A stretch of 64,000 nucleotides of DNA from CAZGKW01 sp964526295 (GCA_964526295.1 CAZGKW010000008.1:62001-126000), one strand, 5' to 3'. Positions 50,634-59,735 are shown, numbered from the stretch's first letter. A program made the numbers and translations. Notes: generated from the sequence alone by a model not told the origin.

Positions 50634-51887
50634 CTAGAGCGGTAGAAGGAGGAGGCTGGCCATGAGGATCAACCAGCCGCCGACGGCGAACGGCAGGGCC
50701 AGGTCGATGCTCATCAGGGCCCCCGCCAGCCCCGCCCCGATCACCAGGCCCAGGCTCGTCAGGGCCCGGACCTTGGCGATCTGTGTGCCCCGCTGCTCCG
50801 GGCGGCTGTACTGCTGGATGAACCGCTCCTGGATGGGGAACCAGATGCTGGCCCCGGCCACGTCGTGCAGCGGCCAGATCAGGGCCACCGGCAGGAACCC
50901 CCCGCCGGCCCAGTCCACGACGCCCACCATCAGAGTCATCGCGCCGCCGAGGGCCAGGCACCCGATGTAGAACGCCTTGAACCGGCTGCGGATGAGCGGC
51001 GAGACGAGGAACATCGGAACCCCCAGGCACAGCCGGTGGGCGATGGCCAGCAGACCGATCAGGGCGAACGCCGACCCGCCCTCCCCCGCCGGCCCGGCGT
51101 CGGCGGCGCCCGGCCAGGCGCGGGCGAGCCACGTGTTGAACGCCGCCAGGTCGGCCGACCACGGACCGGCCAACTGCTTGCGGAAATACAGGGCCCACAG
51201 CGTGTGGCTCGTGGCCAGGCCGATCGAGAACAACAGGCCGCTCGCGACGATCAGGTAGAGCTTGGGGTGCAGGTCCGGCGCGAAGACGCCCCGCAGCGAC
51301 AGCCGCCCCCGCGCCGGCAGCTCGGGCGCCGGCGGCTCGCGGAAACCGGTCCAGAAGACAAGCCCCGCCAGGGCCATCGCCGTCCCGCCGATGGCGAACA
51401 GGCCCCGGTACGACAGGACCGCCTCCGGCCCCGTGCCGACCAGCCCCACGCAGAGAAAGCCGAACGTCTGGAAACAGACCTCCAGGCCCACCAGGCGGGG
51501 AAAGACGCGGCTGAAACGCTCCAGGCCGACGGTCTCGTACACCAGGACGCTGCGGACGATGCCGCGAATCGACGCCCCCGCCCCCTGGAGCGACTTCAGG
51601 AGCGTCTGGGCCACCGCGTGGGGCGCAAGGGGCGTCACGAAGCTCGTCAGGGCACAAGCCACGTGGGCGGCGCTAAAGACGCCGCGGCGGCCGAGCAGGT
51701 CGGCCAGCCGCCCGCCGTAGATGATGATGAGGAAGTTGGCCGCCGCCCCCGCCGCCATCACCCACCCGATGGTCTCCAGCTCCAGGTCGTGGTCGTCGAG
51801 GAAGAGCGGCAGGGCGAGCTCGTAGACGGCGAACGCCAGAGCAAACAGGGCGCTCGTTGCCACCATGGTCCACAGGTTCCGGTTCAC
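50634..51887 (-). CDS. Major facilitator superfamily transporter
   Basis: A 417-residue protein with about 11-12 membrane segments. GRLADLLGRRGVF after the second segment is the MFS loop motif. A GTG at 51887 is preferred since GGGAG lies seven bases before it; the longer open frame would overlap the divergent gene. The substrate is unknown; drug efflux-type MFS proteins have this layout. Confidence 0.85.
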   Translation of the reverse strand: MNRNLWTMVATSALFALAFAVYELALPLFLDDHDLELETIGWVMAAGAAANFLIIIYGGRLADLLGRRGVFSAAHVACALTSFVTPLAPHAVAQTLLKSLQGAGASIRGIVRSVLVYETVGLERFSRVFPRLVGLEVCFQTFGFLCVGLVGTGPEAVLSYRGLFAIGGTAMALAGLVFWTGFREPPAPELPARGRLSLRGVFAPDLHPKLYLIVASGLLFSIGLATSHTLWALYFRKQLAGPWSADLAAFNTWLARAWPGAADAGPAGEGGSAFALIGLLAIAHRLCLGVPMFLVSPLIRSRFKAFYIGCLALGGAMTLMVGVVDWAGGGFLPVALIWPLHDVAGASIWFPIQERFIQQYSRPEQRGTQIAKVRALTSLGLVIGAGLAGALMSIDLALPFAVGGWLILMASLLLLPL

Positions 51888-52050
51888 GGCCGCGCTCCCC
51901 AAGGAAGGGGCATTATAGCCGGGCCGCGCGGCGACGGGACCGGAAACGGTGCCGCCCTCCTGGCGTTCGCTCCGGGCGAGCGTTGCCCGCGGCCCGAAGC
52001 GCGGGTAGATTATGGGGGAACATGGGGGCGAGAGGCAGCGGGACGGACCG

Positions 52051-53175
52051 ATGAGCGACGACGGCAAAGTCCACGCGACCGACCGGATGACGTCGCGGGA
52101 GAGGCTCCTGGCCGCCTATCGCGGCGAGGAGGTCGACCGCCTGCCCTGGTGGGCGAAAGTCATCAACCCCACGTGGCGCCTGAGTCAGCCCGAGCGGGTC
52201 CAAGCCTGGTCCGACCGCGAGCTGCTCGACTACATCCACGCCGACGGCATCTTCGACTCGCCGCGGTTCGTCCGGCCCGTCCGGCCTCACGTGGAGACCG
52301 AGGAGTCGCGGGCCGATCATACCCGGACGGTTGTCACCCATACGCCGGACGGCGATCTCGTCGAGCGGTGGCGGATGGACCCGGTGACGGAGAGCTGGCA
52401 CCCGCACGAGTTCCCCGTCAAGAGGCGGGAGGACCTGGCCCGCTTCCGGTGGGTCTGGGCCGACCAGCGTGCCGAGGTCGACGAGGACGGGCTCGCGCGG
52501 GCCAAGGACGAGGTCCTCCGCATCGGCGAGCGCGGCATCACGAAGGTGGGCTGGGGCACCAGCCCGCTGATGCACCTCGTGGAGCACGTCATCGGGCCGG
52601 TCAATACGACGTACTTCCTGGCCGACCACCCCGACGAGATGGCCGGGCTGATCGACCTGATGCACCGGGCGAACCTGGAATTCGTGGGGCTGCTGGCGGA
52701 GCGGACGCCCGCCGACCTGGTCGTCTCGGTCGAGAACACCTCGACGACGCTGATCAGCCCGGGGCAGTTCGAGACGTGGTGTCTGCCGCACCTGGTCGGC
52801 TACGGGCGAGCGATCGAGGCCGCCTCACCGATGCACGAGCTTCACATGTGCGGCCTGCTGAAGGTCCTGCTGGGGCGGATCGAGACGATCCCGGCCTCGA
52901 GCATCGAGGCGTTCACGGCCCCGCCGCTCGGGAACACCCGCCTGACCGACGGCCGGGCCGAGGCGCCCTCGAAGACGCTCGTCGGGGGGACGTGCGTCAA
53001 TATCTGGCTGGAACCGGTCGAGCGGATCCACCGATTCATCGTCGAGGAGCTGGCGGCCGCTCCGGACCACAGGCGGATCGTCCTGACGACGGCGGGGGTG
53101 GCGCCGCCGGCGTGCCGGGCCGAGACCTTCCGGGCGGTCGGCGACCGGATTCGGACGGTCCCGCTGCGGATGTGA
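52051..53175 (+). CDS. Uroporphyrinogen decarboxylase-superfamily protein
   Basis: A 374-residue protein from the ATG at 52051 (GGACGG upstream). The start TSRERLLAAYRGEEVDRLPWW is the typical URO-D superfamily opening. HEVVSVENTSTTLIS-like and MHELHMCGLLKVLLGRIE segments match the methyltransferase branch (MtaA/CmuA-like) rather than HemE, whose porphyrin-binding RQAG motif is lacking. Such proteins may transfer methyl groups with corrinoid partners. The protein is not next to corrinoid genes here, so its role is unresolved. Confidence 0.7.
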   Translation: MSDDGKVHATDRMTSRERLLAAYRGEEVDRLPWWAKVINPTWRLSQPERVQAWSDRELLDYIHADGIFDSPRFVRPVRPHVETEESRADHTRTVVTHTPDGDLVERWRMDPVTESWHPHEFPVKRREDLARFRWVWADQRAEVDEDGLARAKDEVLRIGERGITKVGWGTSPLMHLVEHVIGPVNTTYFLADHPDEMAGLIDLMHRANLEFVGLLAERTPADLVVSVENTSTTLISPGQFETWCLPHLVGYGRAIEAASPMHELHMCGLLKVLLGRIETIPASSIEAFTAPPLGNTRLTDGRAEAPSKTLVGGTCVNIWLEPVERIHRFIVEELAAAPDHRRIVLTTAGVAPPACRAETFRAVGDRIRTVPLRM

Positions 53176-53271
53176 CCCGCACGGCGCTTGCCCGTTCTCC
53201 CCCCGGCGCGAATAATGCGACGCCTCGTGCCGTGGCGGAGTGCGACTTCAACAGCAGAAAGGAACGTCCTG

Positions 53272-54585
53272 ATGGGGCCGAAGACCTTCCCCTGGCTACT
53301 GCTCGGCGCCGCCGTCCTGGCCGGCCTCGGGTGCACGTCGCAGGGCAACGTTTCGACAGAACGGGCCGAGCCGCCCCGGAACGTCGTCCTCCTGATCGGC
53401 GACGGCATGGGCTTCGAGCAGGTCCGCGCCGCCGCTTTCTACCTCCACGGCCGCGAGGGCGAGCTTGCCATGGAAGGCCTGCCGCACGCCGCGGAGATGA
53501 CGACGCATCCCGCGGGGGGGCCGGGCAAGGTCACTGACTCGGCCGCCGCCTCCACGGCCATGGCCACCGGCGTGAAGGTCGGCACCGGCGTGATCAGCCT
53601 CCGGACGCCCGGCGACGGCATGCCCCTGAAGACCGCCCTGGAGGTTTTCCGCGACCGGGGGGCCCGAACCGGCCTGGTCACGACCACCTACATGACGCAT
53701 GCGACGCCGGCCGCCTTCGCCGCCCACGTGCCGAGCCGGGGGATGACCGGGCAGATCGCCCGCCAGTACCTTTCGCGGACCCGCCCGAACGTGCTGTTCG
53801 GCGGGGCGCTCGGAGCGCCGCCCGGAGCCGGCGGCGGGATGGCCCCCGAGGCCGCCCGCGAGGCCGGCTATACCGTCGTCACGACGCGCGACCAGATGAA
53901 CGCCCTCCGGCCCCGCGAGGGGCAGCACGTCTCCGGCCAGTTCGGCAACGGCCACATGCCGTACGAGTACGACTTTGCCCAGGGCGTCACCGACGCCTAC
54001 GACACGCTGCCCCACCTCTCGGAGATGACGGCGAAGGCCATCGAGCTGCTGGAGAACCCGAACGGGTTCTTCCTGATGGTCGAAAGCGGACGGATCGATC
54101 ACGCCGGCCATCGCAACGAGCTGGAGCGGAACGTCTTCGAGACAGTCGAGTTCGACCGGACCGTCGAGGTGGTCCTTGAATGGGCCGCCACGGGGCGGGT
54201 CCGGACCTCGCCGCCTCGACGCACCGCGACGCGGCCCGTGCGGGACCAGGCCATGGGATGGGTCCGCGGGCGGGACGACACGCTCGTCCTCGTGACCGCC
54301 GACCACGAGTGCGGGGGTCTCCGGGGCGTCGAGTCGCGCGGCACGGGGACGATGCCGGAGGCCGAGTTCACCAGCGGCGGCCACACCGGCGTGCCGGTGC
54401 CGCTCTGGGCGATGGGCGTCGGGGCGGAGGGCGTGACCGGCCGCATGGACAACACGGACCTCTTTGCCTTGATGACCGGACTCGAGAAGCCGGCGCCGAT
54501 GGCGTCTCCTCCGATGGCCGTTACAGAGGACGAGGAGGCCACCCCGGAGAAGCCTCGAGAGGGTCCCGTGCCGGCCGCCTACTGA
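53272..54585 (+). CDS. Alkaline phosphatase lipoprotein
   Basis: A 437-residue protein starting after AAAGGAACG. Lipobox LAGLGC (Cys21) makes it a lipoprotein. Alkaline phosphatase motifs: IGDGMGF (Asp metal ligand), VTDSAAASTAMATG (nucleophile Ser), MVESGRIDHAGH and TADHECGG. It hydrolyses phosphomonoesters at the cell envelope. It belongs to the same family as the PEP-CTERM enzyme at 8983 but is anchored differently. Positively charged residues after the catalytic His region are not diagnostic. Confidence 0.87.
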   Translation: MGPKTFPWLLLGAAVLAGLGCTSQGNVSTERAEPPRNVVLLIGDGMGFEQVRAAAFYLHGREGELAMEGLPHAAEMTTHPAGGPGKVTDSAAASTAMATGVKVGTGVISLRTPGDGMPLKTALEVFRDRGARTGLVTTTYMTHATPAAFAAHVPSRGMTGQIARQYLSRTRPNVLFGGALGAPPGAGGGMAPEAAREAGYTVVTTRDQMNALRPREGQHVSGQFGNGHMPYEYDFAQGVTDAYDTLPHLSEMTAKAIELLENPNGFFLMVESGRIDHAGHRNELERNVFETVEFDRTVEVVLEWAATGRVRTSPPRRTATRPVRDQAMGWVRGRDDTLVLVTADHECGGLRGVESRGTGTMPEAEFTSGGHTGVPVPLWAMGVGAEGVTGRMDNTDLFALMTGLEKPAPMASPPMAVTEDEEATPEKPREGPVPAAY

Positions 54586-55070
54586 GAAGCCGAACCGCGG
54601 CGCGTCGCCGCAAGCACCTGCGCGCGATGCCCCGTTACCTCGCCACGTCTAGGCTGCCTGCACCTCCACCCACGCGTGGAGCTGACCAACGAGGTCCCGC
54701 ATGGCCCCCCGATCAAGGCAGAGGGTTGCAGGTATTCCCTCGTACCGAAGCAAGGATGCAAATGGATTGAGCACGTCGATGCCCTGAAACTGCTCCGGCA
54801 ACGGGAATCCCGCATCTCCGACCAGTCGGCGAACTGGCTTTCGCTGACGACCAGCACGTCGACGGGAATGCGCATTGGACTCAAGGCCCGCCGCAGGCGA
54901 ACCATCTCGGCGGCCACGTCCGGGACGTCCTCCTCGAGGACCAGGAAGTCCGCGTCGCTTTCCTCGTCGGGGCTTCCCGGGGCATAGGAGCCAAAGAGAA
55001 GGACCCGCCGTGGGTTGGCCGCCCGGCGGAGAGCGTCAACGGCGGCGGCGATCGCTTTCTTACCGACCAC
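54579..55070 (-). pseudogene. Nucleotidyltransferase (MNT) remnant with an out-of-frame tail
   Basis: From the GTG at 55070 (GGGAGG upstream) the frame encodes an MNT-type nucleotidyltransferase core: VLLFGSYAPGSPDEESDADFLVLEED, with the GS and DxD metal motifs, up to VLVVSESQFADWSEM. The rest of the domain is absent, and the following roughly 80 residues in this frame do not resemble the family. In another frame a HEPN-like end appears (see 54649-54825). The gene is interpreted as a degraded MNT/HEPN toxin-antitoxin module. It overlaps the alkaline phosphatase end by a few bases. Confidence 0.6.
54649..54825 (-). pseudogene. HEPN-domain C-terminal remnant
   Basis: In the frame shifted relative to the MNT remnant, about 58 codons read FPLPEQFQGIDVLNPFASLLRYEG...HAWVEVQAA and end at the TAG at 54649-54651. 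Such an ILNPFAxxLRYEG-type segment matches the C-terminal helices of HEPN partners of MNT. The N-terminal half of HEPN is gone. The fusion with the MNT end suggests a deletion of the junction between two adjacent genes. Confidence 0.45.
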
Positions 55071-55154
55071 GGTCCGTGCCTCCCCACGCCTCAAGCGCAC
55101 AGGTTGGGCCCTGCGACTCGCCGCCAGCGCCCTCATGGGCCGTACCCCGGTCGG

Positions 55155-56135
55155 CTACTCCCGCTGTTGGTCCTTGAGGTACTCGCCCGCGACGAGGGCG
55201 ACGACGACGCCGTCGCCGGCGGCGGTGGCCGCCTGCTTCAGCGTCCCGGCCCGCGAGTCGCCCGCCGCCCAGACGCCGGGGACGTTCGTCTCCAGGCGGC
55301 ACGGGTCGGCGTTGATGAATCCGCGGTCGTCCAGCTCCACGGTCCCCTTCAGGAAGTCCGTCAGGGGCTTCAGGCCGATGAAGACGAACACGCCGTCGCA
55401 GGCGATCTCCTCGACTTCGCCCGTATCGAGGTGCTGGATCTCGACGGCCTCGACTCGTTCGTCGCCGAGGATCTCGCTGACGGTGCTGCGGAAGTGGGCC
55501 GCGTATTGGCCTTCGTGCTTGCGGAGCTCCTCAACCAGGATGCCCTCGGCCCGGAAGCCTTCGCCCTTGCCGACGAACGTCAGGCGGTCGACGAACTTCA
55601 GCAGGTGGATGCCCTCGTCGACGGCCGTGTTGCCCGCCCCGATGACGACGACGTGTTTGCCCCGATAGAACGGGGCGTCGCAGGTGCCGCAGTAGCTGAC
55701 GCCGTAGCCGGTGAGGCGCTTCTCGCCGGGGGCGCCGAGCTTGCGGTACTCGCTGCCGACCGAGAGGATCATCGCCCGTCCGCGATAGCGGGTCTCGCCG
55801 ACGCAGGCGTCGATGAAGCGGTGCCCGTCCTCCTCGACCGGCTCGATGCGAGTGACCTCGGCGTTGTTGACGAGCTCGGCGCCGAAGCGCTTCGCCTGCT
55901 GGGTGAGCCGGTCGGCCAGCTCCATGCCGTTGACCGGCTCGGGGAAGCCGGGGTAGTTCTCGACGCGGGCGGTGGTCAGGATCTGCCCGCCGGGCATGTA
56001 CTTCTCGAGGACGAGGGTCTCGAGCCGCTCGCGGGTGGTGTAGATGGCCGCCGAGAGGCCGGCGATGCCGGCCCCGACGATGATGACGTCGTGGACCTTG
56101 TCCTCGGGTGCGGCGGATTCGCCGGTGTCGGGCAT
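55155..56135 (-). CDS. trxB: Thioredoxin reductase
   Basis: A 326-residue flavoprotein. The FAD motif is GAGIAG (21-26); the redox dithiol is Cys149-Gly-Thr-Cys152 in SYCGTCDAPFYRGK, where the canonical enzyme has CATC. The NADPH domain carries GAGNTAVDEG (about 165). AGGAGCTCTGAC precedes the ATG. It reduces thioredoxin or a related dithiol protein. It lies 35 bases after the URO-D superfamily gene on the same strand, so they may be co-transcribed. No thioredoxin gene is adjacent. Confidence 0.9.
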   Translation of the reverse strand: MPDTGESAAPEDKVHDVIIVGAGIAGLSAAIYTTRERLETLVLEKYMPGGQILTTARVENYPGFPEPVNGMELADRLTQQAKRFGAELVNNAEVTRIEPVEEDGHRFIDACVGETRYRGRAMILSVGSEYRKLGAPGEKRLTGYGVSYCGTCDAPFYRGKHVVVIGAGNTAVDEGIHLLKFVDRLTFVGKGEGFRAEGILVEELRKHEGQYAAHFRSTVSEILGDERVEAVEIQHLDTGEVEEIACDGVFVFIGLKPLTDFLKGTVELDDRGFINADPCRLETNVPGVWAAGDSRAGTLKQAATAAGDGVVVALVAGEYLKDQQRE

Positions 56136-56170
56136 GTCAGAGCTCCTGGTGCGGCTCGGGGTACGTCGCC

Positions 56171-57232
56171 TCAGGCGCCGGCCGCGCTCTCGTCTTCGAC
56201 GGCCTCGCGGACGGCGGCCACGACGTCCGGCTCGGCCGTCGTGTCGATGGTGCACGTGCTGCCGACGACGAACGGCCGCTCGCCCATGTCGCGGCGGGCC
56301 TCGCGGAGCTGCTCGCGGAGGCTCTCGGCGGCGCCCGAGTCGTTGAACGGCTCCCGCGCCAGGCCCCCCACGAGGGCCTTCCCCTCGGCCAGGGGGACCA
56401 TCTCCGCCAGGTCCGGGTTCGTCTCGTCCATCATGTCCCAGTTCAGCATCGCCACGGGATAGTCGGCCAGCTCCCGCACGAGGGCCTTCGACCGGCACAC
56501 GTGCAGCAGGTTGAAGGGGGCGCCCCGGACGGCGTCGAGGACCTCCAGGTCGTAGGGGCGGCCGAATTCCTCGTACTGCTCCAGCGTGAAGTTCGTCAGC
56601 GTCCCGACGTGGGTCGTTGCCAGGAACACCCCCTCGGCCCCGGCGTCGATGCAGGCGGCCCCGAAGTCGGCGAACGTGTCGGTGACCGTCCGCAGGCCGG
56701 CGTGGACCGTCGCCGGGTCCTGCTCGATGAGGTGGGCCAGGTCCTGCGGGCCGCCCGCCAGCTCGGCCGCGATGCTCATTGGGGTGAAGACGGTCATCAG
56801 CAGGGGCACGTCGGGGCCGAGCCCTTTGCGGATGTCGGCCACCGCCGCCAGATGCTCGGCCAGCACGGGGGCCTTCCGCCCGGCCGACCCGTCGACCGAG
56901 AGCCGGTCGAGATGGCGAAAGTCGTCCGGCTCGTGGACCGAGGTGCGGACCAGCGTCGGCTTGATGTGCTCGCGTTCGGAGAACTCGTACTGGTTGCCCC
57001 AGTCCTGAACGTGGTAGCAGGCCCGGGGGTTGATCTTCAGGAAGTCCCAGTCGTAGGTCTGCTGCCAGCCGACCATGGCGTCGACCAGGCCCTTGCGGGT
57101 GACCTCCTCGACGAAGAAGTGCCGCCACAGGGCCACGGGCAGACGGTCGACCGGCCGGCCGGAGATCGTCCGCTGGAGCCGTTCGTGTTTGGAGAGCGCC
57201 TCGGGCACGGGTCGGTCCTCCACGGGGATCAT
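56171..57232 (-). CDS. Uroporphyrinogen decarboxylase-superfamily protein
   Basis: A 353-residue protein with ATG at 57232 (CGGGGTGT upstream). It opens LSKHERLQRTISGRPVDRLPVALW, the superfamily start, and contains FGAACIDAGAEGVFLATTHVGT and NLLHVCRSK. These resemble URO-D-like methyltransferases more than HemE. It is encoded upstream of trxB. It is a distant relative of the protein at 52051, with similar length. Confidence 0.75.
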   Translation of the reverse strand: MIPVEDRPVPEALSKHERLQRTISGRPVDRLPVALWRHFFVEEVTRKGLVDAMVGWQQTYDWDFLKINPRACYHVQDWGNQYEFSEREHIKPTLVRTSVHEPDDFRHLDRLSVDGSAGRKAPVLAEHLAAVADIRKGLGPDVPLLMTVFTPMSIAAELAGGPQDLAHLIEQDPATVHAGLRTVTDTFADFGAACIDAGAEGVFLATTHVGTLTNFTLEQYEEFGRPYDLEVLDAVRGAPFNLLHVCRSKALVRELADYPVAMLNWDMMDETNPDLAEMVPLAEGKALVGGLAREPFNDSGAAESLREQLREARRDMGERPFVVGSTCTIDTTAEPDVVAAVREAVEDESAAGA

Positions 57233-57412
57233 ACACCCCGATGGTAAGTCCGGGCCTTGGGGGCGGTCAAGCCCCTGCCCAACCCGTGGGGCTTGGCTTG
57301 GCCCGGCGGAAGGGACGGCTGTCGCCGCGCCGACGGGCTCAATGCACGGCCCGCGGCTCGTCCGTCCGTCCCCGGTCCAGCCCAAAGACGGGCGAGAACA
57401 CCGAGAGAGCAT

Positions 57413-57441
57413 TTGACTTCGCCCCTCGCTGGCGGTAGACT
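57413..57441 (+). promoter_or_regulatory. Sigma-70-type promoter of the leader RNA
   Basis: TTGACT (57413-57418), a 17-base spacer, TAGACT (57436-57441). The transcript should begin near 57448. It has the same design as the promoter at 11721-11749. Confidence 0.6.
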
Positions 57442-57447
57442 ACAAGT

Positions 57448-57571
57448 GCGGGTGACGGACCTCAGGTCCGTCGCGGCTGGACGACAGACCGGCGCCCGGG
57501 AGGCGGGCAGCCGGCGTTGAGTGCCAAAGGCGCTTCTTGGAGGGAGAAGCCCCCCGGGGAGCGTCTTTTTT
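57448..57571 (+). ncRNA. Predicted structured leader RNA, about 124 nt, ending at a terminator
   Basis: The span from the predicted start to the first terminator contains three stems: 57454-57472, 57489-57514 and 57529-57571. A terminator in front of a coding region suggests either an independent small RNA or attenuation that responds to a ligand. It did not match the consensus of TPP, FMN, SAM, cobalamin, ZTP or GEMM switches by eye. Confidence 0.45.
57529..57571 (+). terminator. Intrinsic terminator 1 in the leader
   Basis: GGCGCTTCTTGG (57529-57540) pairs fully with CCGGGGAGCGTC (57554-57565) using G-U pairs, with three more pairs inside, followed by six T (57566-57571). Confidence 0.7.
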
Positions 57572-57686
57572 GTCGTTCAGCATGGGCCGGCGGCCCCGTT
57601 TGCCAGGGGGTTGAGCGGGGACGCCGAGGTGGTTTGACGGGCGGCCGCGCTGCGGCCGCGTCCGTGCGTGTTCAACGTCGTCGCAA

Positions 57687-57725
57687 CGGGGGCTGCCTGC
57701 CTGAAGAGGCGGGGGCCCCCGTTTT
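57687..57725 (+). terminator. Intrinsic terminator 2 in the leader
   Basis: CGGGGGC (57687-57693) pairs with GCCCCCG (57715-57721); an inner six-pair stem (CCTGCC/GGCGGG, one G-U) caps it, followed by TTTT (57722-57725). Confidence 0.65.
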
Positions 57726-57818
57726 CTGTGCGCCGCGCTGGTCTCGAGAGGGGGATGGCCGAGGCGGGCGTCCCGGCAGGACGGGGACCGGCCCCGCCCG
57801 GATGATAAGGAGACGACC

Positions 57819-59579
57819 ATGCACGTGTTCCTCAACCGGATGCTCATCGCCGCCGCGCTGCTGGTTGCGCTCGGGGCCGCCCGCGTTGCGGCGGGGCCCG
57901 TCGGGGTGCCCTACAACGAGGGCGACCCGGACGGCCATGTCAAAGGCATCGCCGTGACGGCCAAAGGGACGTTTCAGATCATGGAACCGCTTAGCGACCC
58001 GTCGGGGAACATCCGATGCTTCGTGCCCGACGACCCGTTCTTCGACCGTCAGTGGCACCTGGCCAACGACGACGGTCAGCCCCACGTCAACGTCGAGCCG
58101 GCGTGGGCCCGAGGGCTGACGGGCAGCGGCGTGACGATCGGAGTCGTCGACGACAGCCTCGAGACCACCCACCCGGACCTGGCGCCGAACTACGCGCCGG
58201 CCGACAGCTTCGACTTCGGACAGAACGACGCTGTGCCCGATCCCGTGTTTGCCGACGACGGCCACGGAGTCTCGACGTCCGGTCTGGCAGCGGCGCGGGG
58301 CGGCAACGCAGAAGGGGTCACGGGGGCCGCCCCGGAGGCGAACCTGGCGGGCCTGCGGATCGACTTTCCCAACCAGACCAGCCAGATGTTCGTCGACGCC
58401 ACGCTGTTCCATTCCAGCGGCGACAACACGAACATCGACATCAAGAGCCACAGCTACGGCGTCCTGATACCGTTCGCGCCGACCACGAGCCAGGAGGCGG
58501 CCCTGGCCGCCTCGGCCGCCAGCGGGACGATCCACACCTTCGCGGCGGGTAACGAGCGGCAGTTCCACGGCGGGTTCGTCCTGGACGTCAACGGCAACGG
58601 GTCCTTCGACCCCGACATCGACCCGGCGATCGACGGCGATACGTCGAAGAAATCGCTCCAGAACTCCCAATACAGCCTCGCGGCGACGGCCGTGGCCGCC
58701 GACGGCGAGTTCGCCCCCTACGCCAACTGGGGCGCCTCGGTCTTTGCCACCACCCCCTCCAACGGGGCCCTGGGGCTGGGCATCACCACCACCGACCGCA
58801 CCGGCGCCGACGGCTTCAACGACGGCAGCGAAGCCATCGGCAACCCGGATTACACGGCCTTCTTCGGCGGGACCTCCGCCTCTGCCCCCGTGCTGGCCGG
58901 CGTCCTGGCGCTCGGGAAGCAGGCCAACCCGGCTCTCACCCCTCGCATGGCCAAGCACCTTCTGGTCCGGACCTCGCAGATCATCGACCCCGCCGACGCC
59001 ACCGTCACCAGCGACGGCGGATGGAAGATCAACGCCGCCGGCAACACCTTCAACCAGAATTACGGCTTCGGCCTCGTCGACGCCGACGCCTTCACCCTCG
59101 AGGCCCTGAAGTGGACCGGCGTCACAAACCTGGTTACCGAGCAGACCGGCCTCGTCGCGGTCGGGGCGGGGGTCCCCGACGCGGGAGGCGGCAGCATCGT
59201 CAGGACCTTCGACCTGATGACGCCCGGCCGGCTCGAAGAGGTAGAGGTCTTCCTGGACATCGACCACACGTGGCGCGGCGACCTGGAGGCCGTCCTGACC
59301 TCGCCCGCCGGGACCACCAGCCGGCTGATGAGCCGAAACCTCGCCGACTCGTTCAACGACATCGAGTGGACCTTCGTCACGAACGCCTTCTGGGGGGAGG
59401 ACCCCGTCGGCGAGTGGGCCCTGGCGGTGGAAGACTTCTTCCTGGGCGACGTCGGTCTATGGCAGAGCTTCGCCGTGACGGCCAAGACGGGCCACCTGGT
59501 GCCCGAACCGGCGACGCTGGCCCTGATGGCGGCGGGCGCCGCCGCGGCGGTCCTTCGGCGCCGCCGCGACCCGCGCTGA
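57819..59579 (+). CDS. Kexin-like subtilase (S8) with P domain and PEP-CTERM tail
   Basis: A 586-residue secreted protein. Signal peptide 1-26. Subtilisin-type triad: Asp111 (IGVVDDS), His149 (DDGHG), Ser353 (GGTSASAP); the oxyanion Asn245 is in FAAGN. A P/Homo-B domain (about 445-555, with HTWRGDLEAVLTSPAGT) is characteristic of proprotein convertases. VPEPATLALMAAG plus RRRRDPR at the end is a PEP-CTERM tail. It probably processes proteins at the cell surface. No exosortase gene is adjacent. It is preceded by the structured leader with two terminators. Confidence 0.9.
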   Translation: MHVFLNRMLIAAALLVALGAARVAAGPVGVPYNEGDPDGHVKGIAVTAKGTFQIMEPLSDPSGNIRCFVPDDPFFDRQWHLANDDGQPHVNVEPAWARGLTGSGVTIGVVDDSLETTHPDLAPNYAPADSFDFGQNDAVPDPVFADDGHGVSTSGLAAARGGNAEGVTGAAPEANLAGLRIDFPNQTSQMFVDATLFHSSGDNTNIDIKSHSYGVLIPFAPTTSQEAALAASAASGTIHTFAAGNERQFHGGFVLDVNGNGSFDPDIDPAIDGDTSKKSLQNSQYSLAATAVAADGEFAPYANWGASVFATTPSNGALGLGITTTDRTGADGFNDGSEAIGNPDYTAFFGGTSASAPVLAGVLALGKQANPALTPRMAKHLLVRTSQIIDPADATVTSDGGWKINAAGNTFNQNYGFGLVDADAFTLEALKWTGVTNLVTEQTGLVAVGAGVPDAGGGSIVRTFDLMTPGRLEEVEVFLDIDHTWRGDLEAVLTSPAGTTSRLMSRNLADSFNDIEWTFVTNAFWGEDPVGEWALAVEDFFLGDVGLWQSFAVTAKTGHLVPEPATLALMAAGAAAAVLRRRRDPR

Positions 59580-59605
59580 GGGCCCCGCCACGGGCCGGCG
59601 TTCGG

Positions 59606-59627
59606 GCCGCGCCCGTAAGAGCGCGGC
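59606..59627 (+). terminator. Hairpin after the protease gene
   Basis: GCCGCGC (59606-59612) and GCGCGGC (59621-59627) form a 7-bp stem with an 8-base loop, 26 bases after the stop. No T-run follows. Confidence 0.35.
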
Positions 59628-59705
59628 TATTCGGGGCACGTCGGCAGGTCGGCCTGACGACCCCTCCTGTCCGCCGCGTTCCCTCGGTCCGCCCTGCGTT
59701 TCACG

Positions 59706-59735
59706 TTGACGGAGCGCTCGCCGGCGGCTTAGAAT
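59706..59735 (+). promoter_or_regulatory. Promoter of sppA
   Basis: TTGACG (59706-59711), an 18-base spacer and TAGAAT (59730-59735), 66 bases before the ATG. Confidence 0.6.

Larger units (their letters stand above)
57233..57818 (+). promoter_or_regulatory. 586-base region with promoter and structured leader of the PEP-CTERM protease
   Basis: No supported protein gene. Up to 57412 there is nothing recognisable. From 57413 a promoter drives a leader with hairpins at 57454-57472 (8 bp, GACGGACC/GGTCCGTC), 57489-57514 (10 bp with one bulged base), 57529-57571 (intrinsic terminator), 57641-57659 (GCGGCCGC repeated around GCT) and 57687-57725 (second terminator). The ribosome binding site (AAGGAG) is just before the ATG at 57819. 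Confidence 0.55.

Noticed and set aside
57448..57725. Known riboswitch (cobalamin, GEMM, ZTP, TPP, FMN)
   Set aside because: The conserved cores I looked for by eye were not found.
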